From DASXRU01 sp033856235 (GTDB taxonomy: Bacteria; Acidobacteriota; Blastocatellia; Pyrinomonadales; Pyrinomonadaceae): a DNA stretch of 64,000 bases. The notes beneath the pieces were generated by a model. It was given only the letters and a program-made list of their open reading frames with translations, searched no databases and was not told where the DNA came from. Location of the stretch: positions 1-64,000 of the forward strand of contig JAWVFI010000083.1 in the NCBI GenBank assembly GCA_033856235.1, read 5' to 3'. Position 1 is the first letter of the stretch, and each line of letters opens with the position of its first letter. Made by a program: the position numbers and the translations under genes. This document shows, in pieces, positions 1 to 8,694 of this stretch.

Positions 1-34
1 CGAAGGGGGCGGCCACGGAGTACCGCCCCTACAA
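1..34. repeat. GC-rich hairpin repeat, copy 1 (3' end of rsmA)
   Basis: This 34-base element has complementary GGGGGCGG and CCGCCCC arms. It is nearly the same as the element at 38237-38271, sharing the start CGAAGGGGGCG, the core CCACGGAG and the end CGCCCCT-ACAA. Read on the minus strand it forms the 3' end of rsmA, and the rsmA TAG stop (29-31) lies inside it. It may continue beyond the window edge. Confidence 0.6.
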
Positions 35-871
35 GAGGACCGTTGTGATCCTTTGCCACTCGCTGAGCGTCAGCGTTTCAGCGCGCCGCTGTAATTCGAC
101 CTCGGCCTGGCACAGAACAATGCTCGCGCCGCCATGGCTCTTGAGCACCTCTTGCAACTGGGCGGGTGCGGTTCGCAAGTTGTTAAGAATCGTCTTGCGC
201 CTTTGCGCAAACCCCGCACTCACAACCTGCCACAATAGTTCTTCGTTCTTAATATCCATCGTACCGCGATCATGCACGGTCAACCGGATAACGCTGCTCC
301 ACACTTTAGGAGCCGGGCGAAACGCGCCGGGTGGAATGTCAAACAGCTTCTCGGCATCGCAGTGTGCCTCCACTAGAAGCGAGAGAAATCCACGCTCAGG
401 TGAACTGGGCGGCGCTATCATTCGCTCCACGACTTCCCGCTGCAGCATCAGAACCATCTCAGCGATACAGTTGCGCTGTGCGATCAATCGTTGGAGGATC
501 GCTGTCGCAATGTTGTAAGGCAGGTTTGCGACCACCCGGCCCCGCGTTCCGGGATCGAGCAGGTCGCAAAAATTCACAATCAGGGCGTCGTCTTCGACCA
601 AACGAAAGTTCGAAGCCGCCGAAAACTGCGCGCGCAAGTGCGGGATCAAGTCGCGATCAAATTCGATCGCTATCACCTGACCCGCCAGCTCAACAAGCCG
701 CTTCGTCAATGCGCCCCGACCTGGACCAATCTCAATTATTGTTTCATCCGGACGAGGTCTAACGGCTTGAGTGATGCGGGCGACGACCGAACTATCAACG
801 AGGAAGTTTTGCCCCAGACGCTTTTTGGAGTGGATTTGTTTGGTTGATGGACGCTGGAGGCCGCGACTCAT
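29..871 (-). CDS. rsmA: 16S rRNA dimethyladenosine transferase RsmA (KsgA)
   Basis: The protein dimethylates two adjacent adenosines near the 3' end of 16S rRNA during 30S maturation, using S-adenosylmethionine, in the cytoplasm. Its 280 residues match the family length. The N-terminal LGQNFLVD signature, the SAM-binding IGPGRGALT loop (about residues 47-55), the catalytic NLPYNIA motif (about residues 115-121) and the C-terminal FAQRRKTILNNL motif are all visible. The ATG at 871 overlaps the ribD stop by four bases (ATGA), which suggests translational coupling as the last visible gene of a ftsY-ribD-rsmA operon. The stop codon lies inside a dispersed hairpin repeat (1-34), so the last few residues may have been set by arrival of that repeat. 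Confidence 0.96.
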   Translation of the reverse strand: MSRGLQRPSTKQIHSKKRLGQNFLVDSSVVARITQAVRPRPDETIIEIGPGRGALTKRLVELAGQVIAIEFDRDLIPHLRAQFSAASNFRLVEDDALIVNFCDLLDPGTRGRVVANLPYNIATAILQRLIAQRNCIAEMVLMLQREVVERMIAPPSSPERGFLSLLVEAHCDAEKLFDIPPGAFRPAPKVWSSVIRLTVHDRGTMDIKNEELLWQVVSAGFAQRRKTILNNLRTAPAQLQEVLKSHGGASIVLCQAEVELQRRAETLTLSEWQRITTVLL

Positions 872-2031
872 CCCTCAGCCTCTGGAGGAAATGGATAACC
901 GGTGATTTCGAGATCGCTTCCGTGTCGAAAGGTCTCCACATCCTGAAGCCGCCAGGCTCCAGCGATAGTCTCCGCCCCGGGATCACCAATCGCAGAGGGC
1001 GCCTCACGTCCGCCGATGATCATCGGCGCGATGAAGAAGGTCAACTTATTGACGAGCCCGGCTGCCAGAAAACGCCCGGCCACCGCCGCGCCCCCCTCAA
1101 TAAGCACGCTTTGAATCTGGCGGCGACCCAACTCATCAAGCACCTTGCCAAGATCGCGGCCGCCGGAATTCTCAGAAACCACTTGGGCCCCTTTTGCTTC
1201 CAGGGCCGCAACGCGCGAAGCCTCGACTGCCGGCGAGGCGAAGACCAGGAGCGGCGTCTCGCCTGCTGTTTTCACGACCTGCGAATCCGCCGGCAATTGC
1301 AACCGAGCATCAAGCGCAACCCGCACTAATGGGCGGCTCCGCGGTTTTCCTGATCTGTCAGTTAGCAGAGGATCGTCTGTGACAACTGTCCCCGCGCCCA
1401 CCAGGATCGCATCATACTCGTGCCTTAACTGGTGTCCTCGCGCTCGTGCTTCTTCTCCGGTAATCCAGCGCGAATCCCCCGTACGAGTCGCGATCTTTCC
1501 ATCGAGCGAGACGGCGACCTTCAAGTGAATGAACGGTCGCCCGGTCCGCATAAAGTGAATATACTTTTCGTTTACTCGTTCAGCTTCTCTTGCCAATAAG
1601 CCGTGGTCCACTGGGATCCCGCTCGCTCGCAGGTGAGCAAAACCTTTTCCCGAAACCACCGGGTTCGGATCATCAATCGGCGCCACGACCCGGCTGACAC
1701 CCGCTGTAATTAAGGCGTCAGTGCATGGCGGCGTGCGGCCATAATGTGCGTGAGGTTCAAGCGAAACATATGCAGTTGTACCCTCGGCCTTGCTGCCGGC
1801 CTGTTCAATGGCGGCAGTCTCTGCGTGCTTGATCTGTTCGTAGACGTAAAAGCCTTCGCCAACGATCTGGCCTGCTGCATTCGCCAACACGCATCCCACC
1901 AGAGGACCAGGACTGACCAGGCCGGCCCCGCGGTTAGCCAGCTCCAGGGCACGCATCATCAGGCGACGATCCGTTTCGCTCCATACTGCCGCCGTCGCGA
2001 CGCTTTCCTGTGCTGTGATTTTGCTGGACAA
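868..2031 (-). CDS. ribD: Bifunctional riboflavin biosynthesis deaminase/reductase RibD
   Basis: The protein carries out the second and third steps of riboflavin synthesis: deamination of the pyrimidine produced from GTP, then NADPH reduction of its ribosyl chain. Residues about 20-165 form the zinc deaminase, with HAE at 69-71 and PPC ending at Cys103. Residues about 170-380 form the reductase, with the VAVSLDGKIA and VGAGTVVTDDPLLT motifs. The second zinc ligand, normally Cys in the EPC motif, is His94 here (SLEPHAHYGRTPPC). The start is a TTG at 2031, two bases after the ftsY stop; no ATG lies upstream in frame and the next Met (residue 25) is already inside the deaminase fold. The last bases overlap rsmA. 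Confidence 0.93.
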   Translation of the reverse strand: MSSKITAQESVATAAVWSETDRRLMMRALELANRGAGLVSPGPLVGCVLANAAGQIVGEGFYVYEQIKHAETAAIEQAGSKAEGTTAYVSLEPHAHYGRTPPCTDALITAGVSRVVAPIDDPNPVVSGKGFAHLRASGIPVDHGLLAREAERVNEKYIHFMRTGRPFIHLKVAVSLDGKIATRTGDSRWITGEEARARGHQLRHEYDAILVGAGTVVTDDPLLTDRSGKPRSRPLVRVALDARLQLPADSQVVKTAGETPLLVFASPAVEASRVAALEAKGAQVVSENSGGRDLGKVLDELGRRQIQSVLIEGGAAVAGRFLAAGLVNKLTFFIAPMIIGGREAPSAIGDPGAETIAGAWRLQDVETFRHGSDLEITGYPFPPEAEG

Positions 2032-2033
2032 AG

Positions 2034-3224
2034 TTATGCGAACAAGCCGTTCACGTATTCTTCGGGACTGAAAACTACGAGGTCTTCGAGCTGCTCACCA
2101 ATGCCTGCGTAGCGGATTGGCAGGTTTAGTTCCTTGGCAATGGCCACCGCGATGCCGCCTTTCGCCGTGCCGTCGAGTTTTGTTAAGACGATCCCGGTCA
2201 CGCCCGCTACTTTCAAAAACTGCCGAGCCTGTTCCAATCCGTTCTGCCCGGTAACTGCATCGACCACCAGAAGGGTTTCATGCGGTGCTCCGGGAACTTC
2301 CCTGGCCGCTACGCGTTTCATTTTGTCGAGCTCGGCCATCAGGTTTGACTTGTTATGCAGCCGGCCGGCGGTATCAACGATTAGCACATCCGACTTGCGC
2401 GCCTTGGCCGCTTTGATAGAGTCGAACAGCACGGCAGCCGGATCGGTCCCCTGTTTTTGTTGGATCAGAGGAACTCCCGTTCGCTGGGCCCACACGGCCA
2501 GTTGATCGGAAGCGGCAGCACGAAAAGTATCGGCCGCGCAAATCAGAACATCATTCCCTTCGATCTTGATCCGCTGAGCGAGCTTGCCGATCGTCGTCGT
2601 CTTGCCGACCCCGTTAACACCCACGATCATCATGACGTAAGGAGCAACAGTATCAGGCACGCTGGTCTCCGACGCCACACCATGTTGCTCGGAGGCATGA
2701 AGAATCTTGACTAGCTCTGCCTTGATAGCCAACTTCAAGGCATCGAGATCGTTGATCTGGTTGCGGGCGATACCGCGCCTGACAGTTTCCAGAATGTGCT
2801 GGGTGGTAGGAACACCAATGTCAGCGGCGATCAACGCTTCTTCCAATTCATCCAGCAACTTCTCATCGATTTGCTTGAGGCCCTGAAAAACCGTATCCAG
2901 TTTGTCGGAGAGCGAGTCGCGAGTGGCAGCTACGGCGCGCCGGAAACGCGCGGAGAGTTCCTGCTCCAGCGCAGCTTCCTGCGCCTGCAGCTCTTCCATC
3001 GAGAGGTTAAGACCGAGAACCGAGGTAGCGAAGGGCGACCGGGCGGGCTGCGTCTGCTCAATATTGCCACTGACGGGAGCGACGGTGACCGGCTCGTTTC
3101 CCGGCAAGACCTGCGCGGCACTGCTTTCAGCTACCTTCTCTTCAACCTGCTCTGCGACGGTCGGCGCCGCGTTTATTCCGAGCGAGATAAAACGATCCTG
3201 GTTCTTTCTCTTCCAAAAAGCCAT
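2034..3224 (-). CDS. ftsY: Signal recognition particle receptor FtsY
   Basis: FtsY is the membrane-associated GTPase that docks the signal recognition particle with its ribosome at the translocon. An acidic, low-complexity N-terminal region (about residues 1-75) precedes the helical N domain and the GTPase G domain. The G motifs are GVNGVGKTTTIGK, DTFRAAA, VDTAGRLHNK and TKLDGTAKGG, and the protein ends in the usual FSPEEYVNGLF. The length of 396 aa is normal. The ATG at 3224 follows an AGGGTGATGA stretch. It appears to be the first gene of a minus-strand operon with ribD (2-base gap) and rsmA; the region upstream (3225-3401) is AT-richer than its surroundings and probably holds the promoter. 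Confidence 0.96.
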   Translation of the reverse strand: MAFWKRKNQDRFISLGINAAPTVAEQVEEKVAESSAAQVLPGNEPVTVAPVSGNIEQTQPARSPFATSVLGLNLSMEELQAQEAALEQELSARFRRAVAATRDSLSDKLDTVFQGLKQIDEKLLDELEEALIAADIGVPTTQHILETVRRGIARNQINDLDALKLAIKAELVKILHASEQHGVASETSVPDTVAPYVMMIVGVNGVGKTTTIGKLAQRIKIEGNDVLICAADTFRAAASDQLAVWAQRTGVPLIQQKQGTDPAAVLFDSIKAAKARKSDVLIVDTAGRLHNKSNLMAELDKMKRVAAREVPGAPHETLLVVDAVTGQNGLEQARQFLKVAGVTGIVLTKLDGTAKGGIAVAIAKELNLPIRYAGIGEQLEDLVVFSPEEYVNGLFA

Positions 3225-3401
3225 TCATCACCCTTGTTCTTATATTGGAGATTTAGTTACACAAATTAACTGTCATCCGTTGGGGCTGCGACCGTCAGTC
3301 ATTGAGCCAGCGATTATAGACGCAATTCAGCTATCCCAACAAAACAGCGTGTTGGTTCGTTCTAAAGGATGGTAATGAAAAGAAGGAAGCGGAGGGAATA
3401 A

Positions 3402-5243
3402 CTAGCCAACCACGGCGTTTAGGGGCGCCGGTAATCCAGAACTAAGGTTGGGAGGATTATCGCTGAGAATCGTGGAATCTTCGACGCGTCGTCTGGGCCT
3501 TACTGAGCCGGGGCGTATCTGGCCTGTTTCGCAGGCCGCAATGAACGCCGCCACCACGCTGGGATCGTAACGAGTTCCAGTGAGGCTCTTGATGCGAGCC
3601 AGTGCGTCCTCAAATTTCATCGCGCTTTGATAAGGCCGCTCAGTGGTCATTGCGTCGAAAGCGTCAGCCACGGAAACGATGCGAGCCATAAGGGGGATCT
3701 GATCGCCCTTCAAGCCCTGGGGGTAGCCATTGCCGTCTATCATCTCGTGATGCATGTACATCCCGGAAAGGAACTCGCGCATGGCCGGAACTTGGGACAT
3801 GATCTTGTAACCCTTCTGCGGGTGCGACTTCATGATCTCAAATTCTTCATCCGTGAGCGCAGCGGGCTTCTTCAGTACGCTGTCATCGATGCCAATCTTG
3901 CCGACATCGTGCAAGAGCGCGCTGATCCTGATTTTTTCCGTCTCGTCCTCGGGCAATCCCATGCCTCGTGCAATGGCTACGGAGAAGCGTGAGACGCGCT
4001 CTGAGTGCCCCCGCGTGTATGGGTCTTTTCCGTCAATGGCGGCCGCCAGCGCCTTTACTGTCCCGATGAACAACTCGCGATTCTCATTGGCCGACTTTTG
4101 CAGATCGCTGATGTAACGTTCAACCTGGTCAGTCATCTGATTGAACGACACACCCAAATCACCCAACTCGGTGTGGGTCAGCACAGTGATGCGACGTGAG
4201 AAATCACCGGCGGCGATGCGCTGAGCGCCCGCTGCGAGTTCCTGCACCGGTTGCGTAAGTTTCTTGGCAAAGTAGAAACCGGCCAACAGCGCCAGCACGG
4301 CGGAGAACAAACTGATGTAGGCCGTCTGGCGCCGCATGTCTCGAACTGAAGCCAGGGCGGCCGCTTCGTCCTGAATGGCTATGACGCCCAACAAGGACGA
4401 GCGATCGAGTTCTGCCGTAGCATAAGAGCCCAGCATCTCTACTGGCTTGCCATTGCGTTCCGTCGTAAACGGAGCCAGCGCCGATTGCAGCTGGGCGCCG
4501 GTTTCCAACCAGTCCTGCACCACCTTTAAGTCCGTCATCGGTTGCTCAGTAAACGCTACGCGAGCATCCGGGTGGGCCACAGCGCGACCGTTTTGATCCA
4601 CGACGAACACGACAGGCAGTCCCGCGTCTAGTAGCTCAGCTTCGGTGCGCGAGCTGGGTTGCTGTACTGACTTGAAGACTTCTTGAAACGAAACGATTGC
4701 CACAACGGCAGCGGTCAAATCCGCACCGTCCATGACCGGAGCGGCGATGGTCAAACTCATCTCCTGACCGGAGTGAATGATCTGCGGGCGACTGATAACT
4801 ACGCCTTTGCCGCTCATGCGGGCCAGCACCTCGCTGACGCGCTGGTCCACCTCTTCTCGCCTGATAATGTCCGACTGAAAGGCGCGCCGCAGCTCGCCCT
4901 TAACTGGCCAAATCGCCAACGCGATCAAATTAGGATCATCCTGGAGGGCATTCTGCAGGCGAGCGTCGTATCCGGGGTCGGCCAGCGCATGAGTGCCGCC
5001 GGCAATTTCGAAAGCCCGCGCCAGGCCGGTAACCACATCGCGATAGCGCTGCCCATACAATTCGATCTGCCGCGCTTTATCGTGCACCAACTGCGCCTGG
5101 TATCGACCTTCGATCGAGCGCAGTTCTTCAGCGCTGCGGCTGGACCACAGGGCGCCGGCCAGCCCGAGCGGCAGGAGACCTACCAGCAGGAGCACGCCCA
5201 GCACGATGTAAAGGAGCCTGACGCGGCGAAATCGTTCAAACAT
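3402..5243 (-). CDS. Membrane HD-GYP protein with periplasmic sensor and HAMP domain (putative c-di-GMP phosphodiesterase)
   Basis: Members of this family degrade cyclic di-GMP or related nucleotides. A first membrane helix (about residues 10-32) is followed by about 270 residues of putative periplasmic Cache-like sensor, a second helix (about 304-330), a HAMP linker (about 324-371) and a C-terminal HD-GYP domain. The metal-binding HDVGK lies near residue 443 and HHEMIDGNGYP, the GYP signature, near residue 497. The catalytic residues look intact. The reading frame is open further upstream to a GTG at 5315, but the ATG at 5243 (MFERFRR) puts the basic residues directly before the first helix and is preferred. 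It is divergent from the ECF sigma gene. The sensed ligand cannot be read from sequence. Confidence 0.88.
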   Translation of the reverse strand: MFERFRRVRLLYIVLGVLLLVGLLPLGLAGALWSSRSAEELRSIEGRYQAQLVHDKARQIELYGQRYRDVVTGLARAFEIAGGTHALADPGYDARLQNALQDDPNLIALAIWPVKGELRRAFQSDIIRREEVDQRVSEVLARMSGKGVVISRPQIIHSGQEMSLTIAAPVMDGADLTAAVVAIVSFQEVFKSVQQPSSRTEAELLDAGLPVVFVVDQNGRAVAHPDARVAFTEQPMTDLKVVQDWLETGAQLQSALAPFTTERNGKPVEMLGSYATAELDRSSLLGVIAIQDEAAALASVRDMRRQTAYISLFSAVLALLAGFYFAKKLTQPVQELAAGAQRIAAGDFSRRITVLTHTELGDLGVSFNQMTDQVERYISDLQKSANENRELFIGTVKALAAAIDGKDPYTRGHSERVSRFSVAIARGMGLPEDETEKIRISALLHDVGKIGIDDSVLKKPAALTDEEFEIMKSHPQKGYKIMSQVPAMREFLSGMYMHHEMIDGNGYPQGLKGDQIPLMARIVSVADAFDAMTTERPYQSAMKFEDALARIKSLTGTRYDPSVVAAFIAACETGQIRPGSVRPRRRVEDSTILSDNPPNLSSGLPAPLNAVVG

Positions 5244-5614
5244 TGAAGGGATTGGTAATTGAAGAGTGGAAGTAATTGGGAATTTCCAGCGACAGACAAG
5301 CGAGCATTGTCGCACCAGTGATACTACCGTCCCGATGGCTGGCTGTCAACACGTTTGAAGACGGTTTAACTGCTTGATAATGTGGGAGTAAGTCCAGTTT
5401 TGCCTTGGTCCGATTGGCTATGTCACGCCAGTTCCGCGCGGGCCCGAGGTAAGGAAGCAGGCGGCATTCATCATCTCAAGCTTCAAATATCACTGGAGGC
5501 CCGCATCGTGCGATACTTTCGCAGACTCAGAGCGGGTTTGTAGCGTCTAAGTGTTGACCGAGCAGTGCAATGCCGAATGTCCTGAGCCAGGCGCGTGTCC
5601 GTACGTAAATCAGA
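5244..5614. other. Divergent intergenic region between the HD-GYP gene and the sigma-factor gene
   Basis: There is no convincing gene in these 371 bases. The region must contain promoters for both flanking genes. I could not pick out a reliable sigma-70 or ECF-type promoter pair by eye. A purine-rich CTGGAGG near 5490 resembles a ribosome-binding site but is followed only by a short frame lacking an ATG that ends in TAG. Confidence 0.5.
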
Positions 5615-6205
5615 ATGGAGTCGGCTACGAGCGACGAACAGATTGTACAGCAGGCCCTAACGGGCGATGCGGACGCTTTTGGCGAGATTGTACGGCGCTG
5701 GGAGCGGCGAATCTTCGCGCTCGCATTCGGCATGCTGGGGCGAGAGGAAGATGCGCGCGATGCTACCCAGGAAACGTTTTTGGCGGCCTTTCGTAATCTG
5801 CGCGCTTTTCGGGGCGAGGCAAAGGTCTCTTCATGGCTGCACAGGATTGCGATCAATCAGTGCATCACCCGCCAGCGAAGAGCGAAAGTCAGGAGCGAAA
5901 CCGGGCTGGATCAAGAAGCTGAGAAGAATGCAAAGGCCTTCTCCCTCCCGGCGCACGTATCTCCGGCTTACGTAGCAGAGCACCAGGAACGTAGTCAGGC
6001 CGTGCGCCGGGCAGTAGCTGCCTTGCCGACCGACCTCAAACAAGTGATCGTCATGAAGGAATTCGAGGAGCTTACGTTCCAGGAGATTTCAGATGCATTA
6101 GAGTTACCGCTTAGCACCGTCAAGAGCCGGCTCTATACCGCGCTAAGGCAGTTACATATGCGCCTGGAAAAATTCGAAAACAGCTTTGCCGTTAACGACA
6201 ATTGA
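5615..6205 (+). CDS. ECF-type RNA polymerase sigma-70 factor
   Basis: This is an alternative sigma factor of 196 aa with the ECF two-domain plan. Region 2 (about residues 25-95) includes the ATQETFLAAF and WLHRIAINQC segments. A variable linker follows, then region 4 (about residues 130-185), whose helix-turn-helix has FQEISDALELPLSTVKSRLYTAL. The gene for a zinc-finger anti-sigma factor follows at once, the usual arrangement for a membrane-anchored stress-response pair, and a Spy/CpxP-like gene comes next as a likely output or regulator. The ATG at 5615 lacks a strong ribosome-binding site. The ECF group cannot be assigned by eye. Confidence 0.93.
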   Translation: MESATSDEQIVQQALTGDADAFGEIVRRWERRIFALAFGMLGREEDARDATQETFLAAFRNLRAFRGEAKVSSWLHRIAINQCITRQRRAKVRSETGLDQEAEKNAKAFSLPAHVSPAYVAEHQERSQAVRRAVAALPTDLKQVIVMKEFEELTFQEISDALELPLSTVKSRLYTALRQLHMRLEKFENSFAVNDN

Positions 6206-6222
6206 ACAGTAGGATTAAGACC

Positions 6223-6927
6223 ATGAGCGATTCAAATGAGAAACCAGTTTGCTCCCGGGCCAATGATTTGGTCGATTATTTGTACGGGGAAACAAGCGCC
6301 GCCGACGCCGCGGACTTCGCCCGGCATATGGGCGGATGCAGCGCCTGTCGCACCGAGTTCGCATTAATGACCAATGTGCGAGAGTCGATGTCGCAATGGC
6401 GGTCGGAGGTTCTGGGTCTCGCCTGGCGCGCCGAGCCTGTTGCTTTTGGGGGTGCAACTGAGTCACTCCCGGCGAAGCGCTTGTCGGCGCTGGCGGCCTT
6501 GCGTGAATTCTTTACCGTTTCGCCATTGTGGTTACGCGGCGCCACAGCGTTCGCGGTCGGACTGTTCTGTATGATGGTGGCTTTGTTTGTGGCGCGAACA
6601 TGGACGCCGCGGGAAACGCTTTACACTAAGGCTGAAGTAAATGCGCAGGTGCAACGGGAACTTGCCCGAGTGAGCAACGAACCCCGCAGCGACCGGGCCG
6701 TTACGGTAAATTCACCCAGCAAGGAAGCAATTGCGCAGAAAGAACCCGGCTCGCAGATTCTACCGGCCTCTTCGACCGCGACGACACACCCAAGGGCCGG
6801 AGCTCCAAGGATTACGCGCCACTTGATGTCTCGCGCAGAGCGAGAACAACTGGCGTCTGACTTGCGGCTGAGACCGACTGCTGATGAAGAAGACTTGACG
6901 TTCCTGTTGGAGGGAGGATCGAACTGA
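6223..6927 (+). CDS. Membrane-anchored anti-sigma factor with zinc-finger domain
   Basis: The N-terminal domain carries the zf-HC2 pattern C...H..GC..C (Cys near residue 11, then HMGGCSACRTEF near residues 34-45), typical of anti-sigma domains that bind ECF sigma factors. A single membrane helix (LRGATAFAVGLFCMMVALFVA) lies near residues 105-125, followed by a hydrophilic, probably periplasmic tail with coiled-coil character. I place the start at the ATG at 6223, behind AGGA at 6211-6214. The frame is open back to a TTG at 6202 that overlaps the sigma stop, but that TTG lacks a good ribosome-binding site. The short gap to the sigma gene supports a co-transcribed regulator pair. Confidence 0.85.
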   Translation: MSDSNEKPVCSRANDLVDYLYGETSAADAADFARHMGGCSACRTEFALMTNVRESMSQWRSEVLGLAWRAEPVAFGGATESLPAKRLSALAALREFFTVSPLWLRGATAFAVGLFCMMVALFVARTWTPRETLYTKAEVNAQVQRELARVSNEPRSDRAVTVNSPSKEAIAQKEPGSQILPASSTATTHPRAGAPRITRHLMSRAEREQLASDLRLRPTADEEDLTFLLEGGSN

Positions 6928-6978
6928 GCATTGGGAAGCTGCGAGTGCTTTCTGTGCCAGTCCGACAAAGTGATACTC

Positions 6979-7593
6979 ATGAAAACTTCTATCCGTAACA
7001 TGATTACTTCCGCGGTCATGGTTCTTATGGCCCTGGCAGTCATCGCAATTTTGGGCCAGGCGGCCCCTGCGTTGGCTCAACAACCCCCCGGCGATTTGCC
7101 ACCAGCGCAAGGCAATCAAACAGGCCCCGCCGGCGATCCGATCCGACAACTTAATCTGTCCGCGGAACAGATTGAGAAGATTCGCTCAATTCGCGAGCAG
7201 GCCAAAGATAATCGGGTTGCATTCAACCAGCGATTGCGGCGCGCTCAAATGGCCCTGGACGAAGCGATTGAAAGCGATAACGCCAGCGAGACGCTGGTTG
7301 AACAGCGTTCACAGGAATTGGCAGAAGCGCAGGTGGCTGTCACGCGCATGAGGGCGTTAACTGAACTTCGCATTCGAAAGGTACTAACACCGGAGCAGTT
7401 AACTAAATTGCGATCGCTAAAGCAGCAAGCACTGCAGTTCAGGCAGGACAGACAAAACGAATTGCAGGGACCAATGACGCCTCGAGAGCGCCAGCAGCGC
7501 AGACGCGATGCCCTGCAGCCAAACGGCAACTTCCGGCCAGACCTGGGCCCGCGCAAACAGCCTGGCCAGGGGCAGATGAACCAACGACCGTAG
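6979..7593 (+). CDS. Periplasmic Spy/CpxP-like protein
   Basis: A Sec signal peptide is visible (MKTSIRNM, then a hydrophobic core ending PALA/QQ at about residue 33). The mature part is a long charged helical region with the LNLSAEQIEKIRSI and VLTPEQLTKLRSL motifs, which match the LTxxQ-type repeats of the Spy/CpxP and CnrR/ZraP families of periplasmic chaperones or metal sensors. The C-terminus is rich in Arg, Gln and Pro. The start chosen is the ATG at 6979, which begins the signal peptide; the frame remains open to 6931. Position after the sigma/anti-sigma pair suggests it is a target or modulator of that envelope-stress system, which is inference. Confidence 0.75.
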   Translation: MKTSIRNMITSAVMVLMALAVIAILGQAAPALAQQPPGDLPPAQGNQTGPAGDPIRQLNLSAEQIEKIRSIREQAKDNRVAFNQRLRRAQMALDEAIESDNASETLVEQRSQELAEAQVAVTRMRALTELRIRKVLTPEQLTKLRSLKQQALQFRQDRQNELQGPMTPRERQQRRRDALQPNGNFRPDLGPRKQPGQGQMNQRP

Positions 7594-7926
7594 AATCTTT
7601 TCGCATCCCTGACAGGCACCGGCCGGTTCTCCACTTCAAACGGGGGCCGGCCCTTTTCTTGGCTTCGTTCTTCGATCCCGGGGCAGCCTTTCTCACTCAG
7701 CCAAAGTGAATATGCAGCGCTTTTCGTTTATTAGCTTGACGCATCAAGTCTAATTTGCGCATCATATGCCGCTAACGAAATCAGCGCCGGCCACGCTCTA
7801 AGTGTTAGAGCCACATGTTACGACTAGCGCCCATCGGTCTGCGCCCGGTCTTCTGCGTTGGAAAACATTGATAACCGGGGCAAGGAATAACTTCCCTTTG
7901 CCACAAACTCCGTCATTAATTCTCGA
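7594..7926. other. Intergenic region between the Spy-like gene and mlaE
   Basis: There is no gene-like frame in these 333 bases. The first part holds a likely terminator (7619-7660). The rest is a comparatively AT-rich stretch that should contain the mla promoter, but no pair of promoter boxes stands out. Confidence 0.5.
7619..7660 (+). terminator. Possible intrinsic terminator after the Spy-like gene
   Basis: A CCGGCC arm (7619-7624) can pair with GGCCGG (7645-7650) across a 20-base loop and is followed by CCCTTTTCTT. The stem is short and the loop long, so this is only a moderate candidate. Confidence 0.4.
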
Positions 7927-8691
7927 ATGAACATTGCGACCCGGGCCTTGCTCGAATTGCAGGAGGCAACCTTGCTGGCGGCGCGGGCTGCTCGCGGGAT
8001 TATCGTCCGTCCCCGCTACATCCCCGAGACCGTCGAGCAGATGGATCGGATCGGGGTCGGCTCGCTCACGATTATTATTCTGACAGGGTTCTTTACCGGC
8101 GGCGTCCTGACGCTGCAGACCTATCCCACGTTGGCGTCCTACGGCGCGGTGGATCAGCTCGGTTATCTCGTAGCCCTCTCGCTGGTACGCGAGCTGGGGC
8201 CGGTATTGACCGCGCTTATGGTTACGGGTCGCGTGGTCTCAGCGATTTCCGCCGAGCTGGGCTCGATGGTGGTGTCCCAACAGATTGACGCGATGCGAGC
8301 GCTGGGGACCGATCCAGTGCGCAAGCTGGTCACGCCGCGCATTATTGCCCTGATAATTACCTTGCCCTTGTTGACCATCCTGGCTGACGTCATCGGTATT
8401 GTCGGCGGCTGGACTGTATCGGTGATGCTTTATGATTTGCCGTCCTCGATGTTTCTGACGTCCGTGCGGGACGGTATCACGACCGATGATATTATTGGCG
8501 GCTTCATCAAACCATTGGTGTTTGGTTTTCTCATGGGCACCGTGGCATGTTACAAAGGTCTGAAAACTGAAGGCGGCACAGTCGGTGTGGGTCGAGCCAC
8601 TACCACCGCCGTGGTAACAGCATCAATCGTAGTTATCATTTCGGATTTCTTCCTTGCCAAGGCACTACAGCTGATTCTGGGTACGGTTTAA
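7927..8691 (+). CDS. mlaE: MlaE-family ABC transporter permease
   Basis: This is the inner-membrane permease of an MCE-type phospholipid transporter that moves lipids between inner and outer membranes. Its 254 residues are normal for the family. Hydrophobic segments include LTIIILTGFFTGGVLTLQ, LVRELGPVLTALMVTGRV (the conserved ELGP coupling region), ALIITLPLLTILADVIGIVGG and FIKPLVFGFLMGTVACYKG. The mlaF start lies three bases after the stop and mlaD follows, so the three genes form the core MlaEFD complex. No mlaB or mlaC is seen nearby. Confidence 0.93.
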   Translation: MNIATRALLELQEATLLAARAARGIIVRPRYIPETVEQMDRIGVGSLTIIILTGFFTGGVLTLQTYPTLASYGAVDQLGYLVALSLVRELGPVLTALMVTGRVVSAISAELGSMVVSQQIDAMRALGTDPVRKLVTPRIIALIITLPLLTILADVIGIVGGWTVSVMLYDLPSSMFLTSVRDGITTDDIIGGFIKPLVFGFLMGTVACYKGLKTEGGTVGVGRATTTAVVTASIVVIISDFFLAKALQLILGTV

Positions 8692-8694
8692 GTT

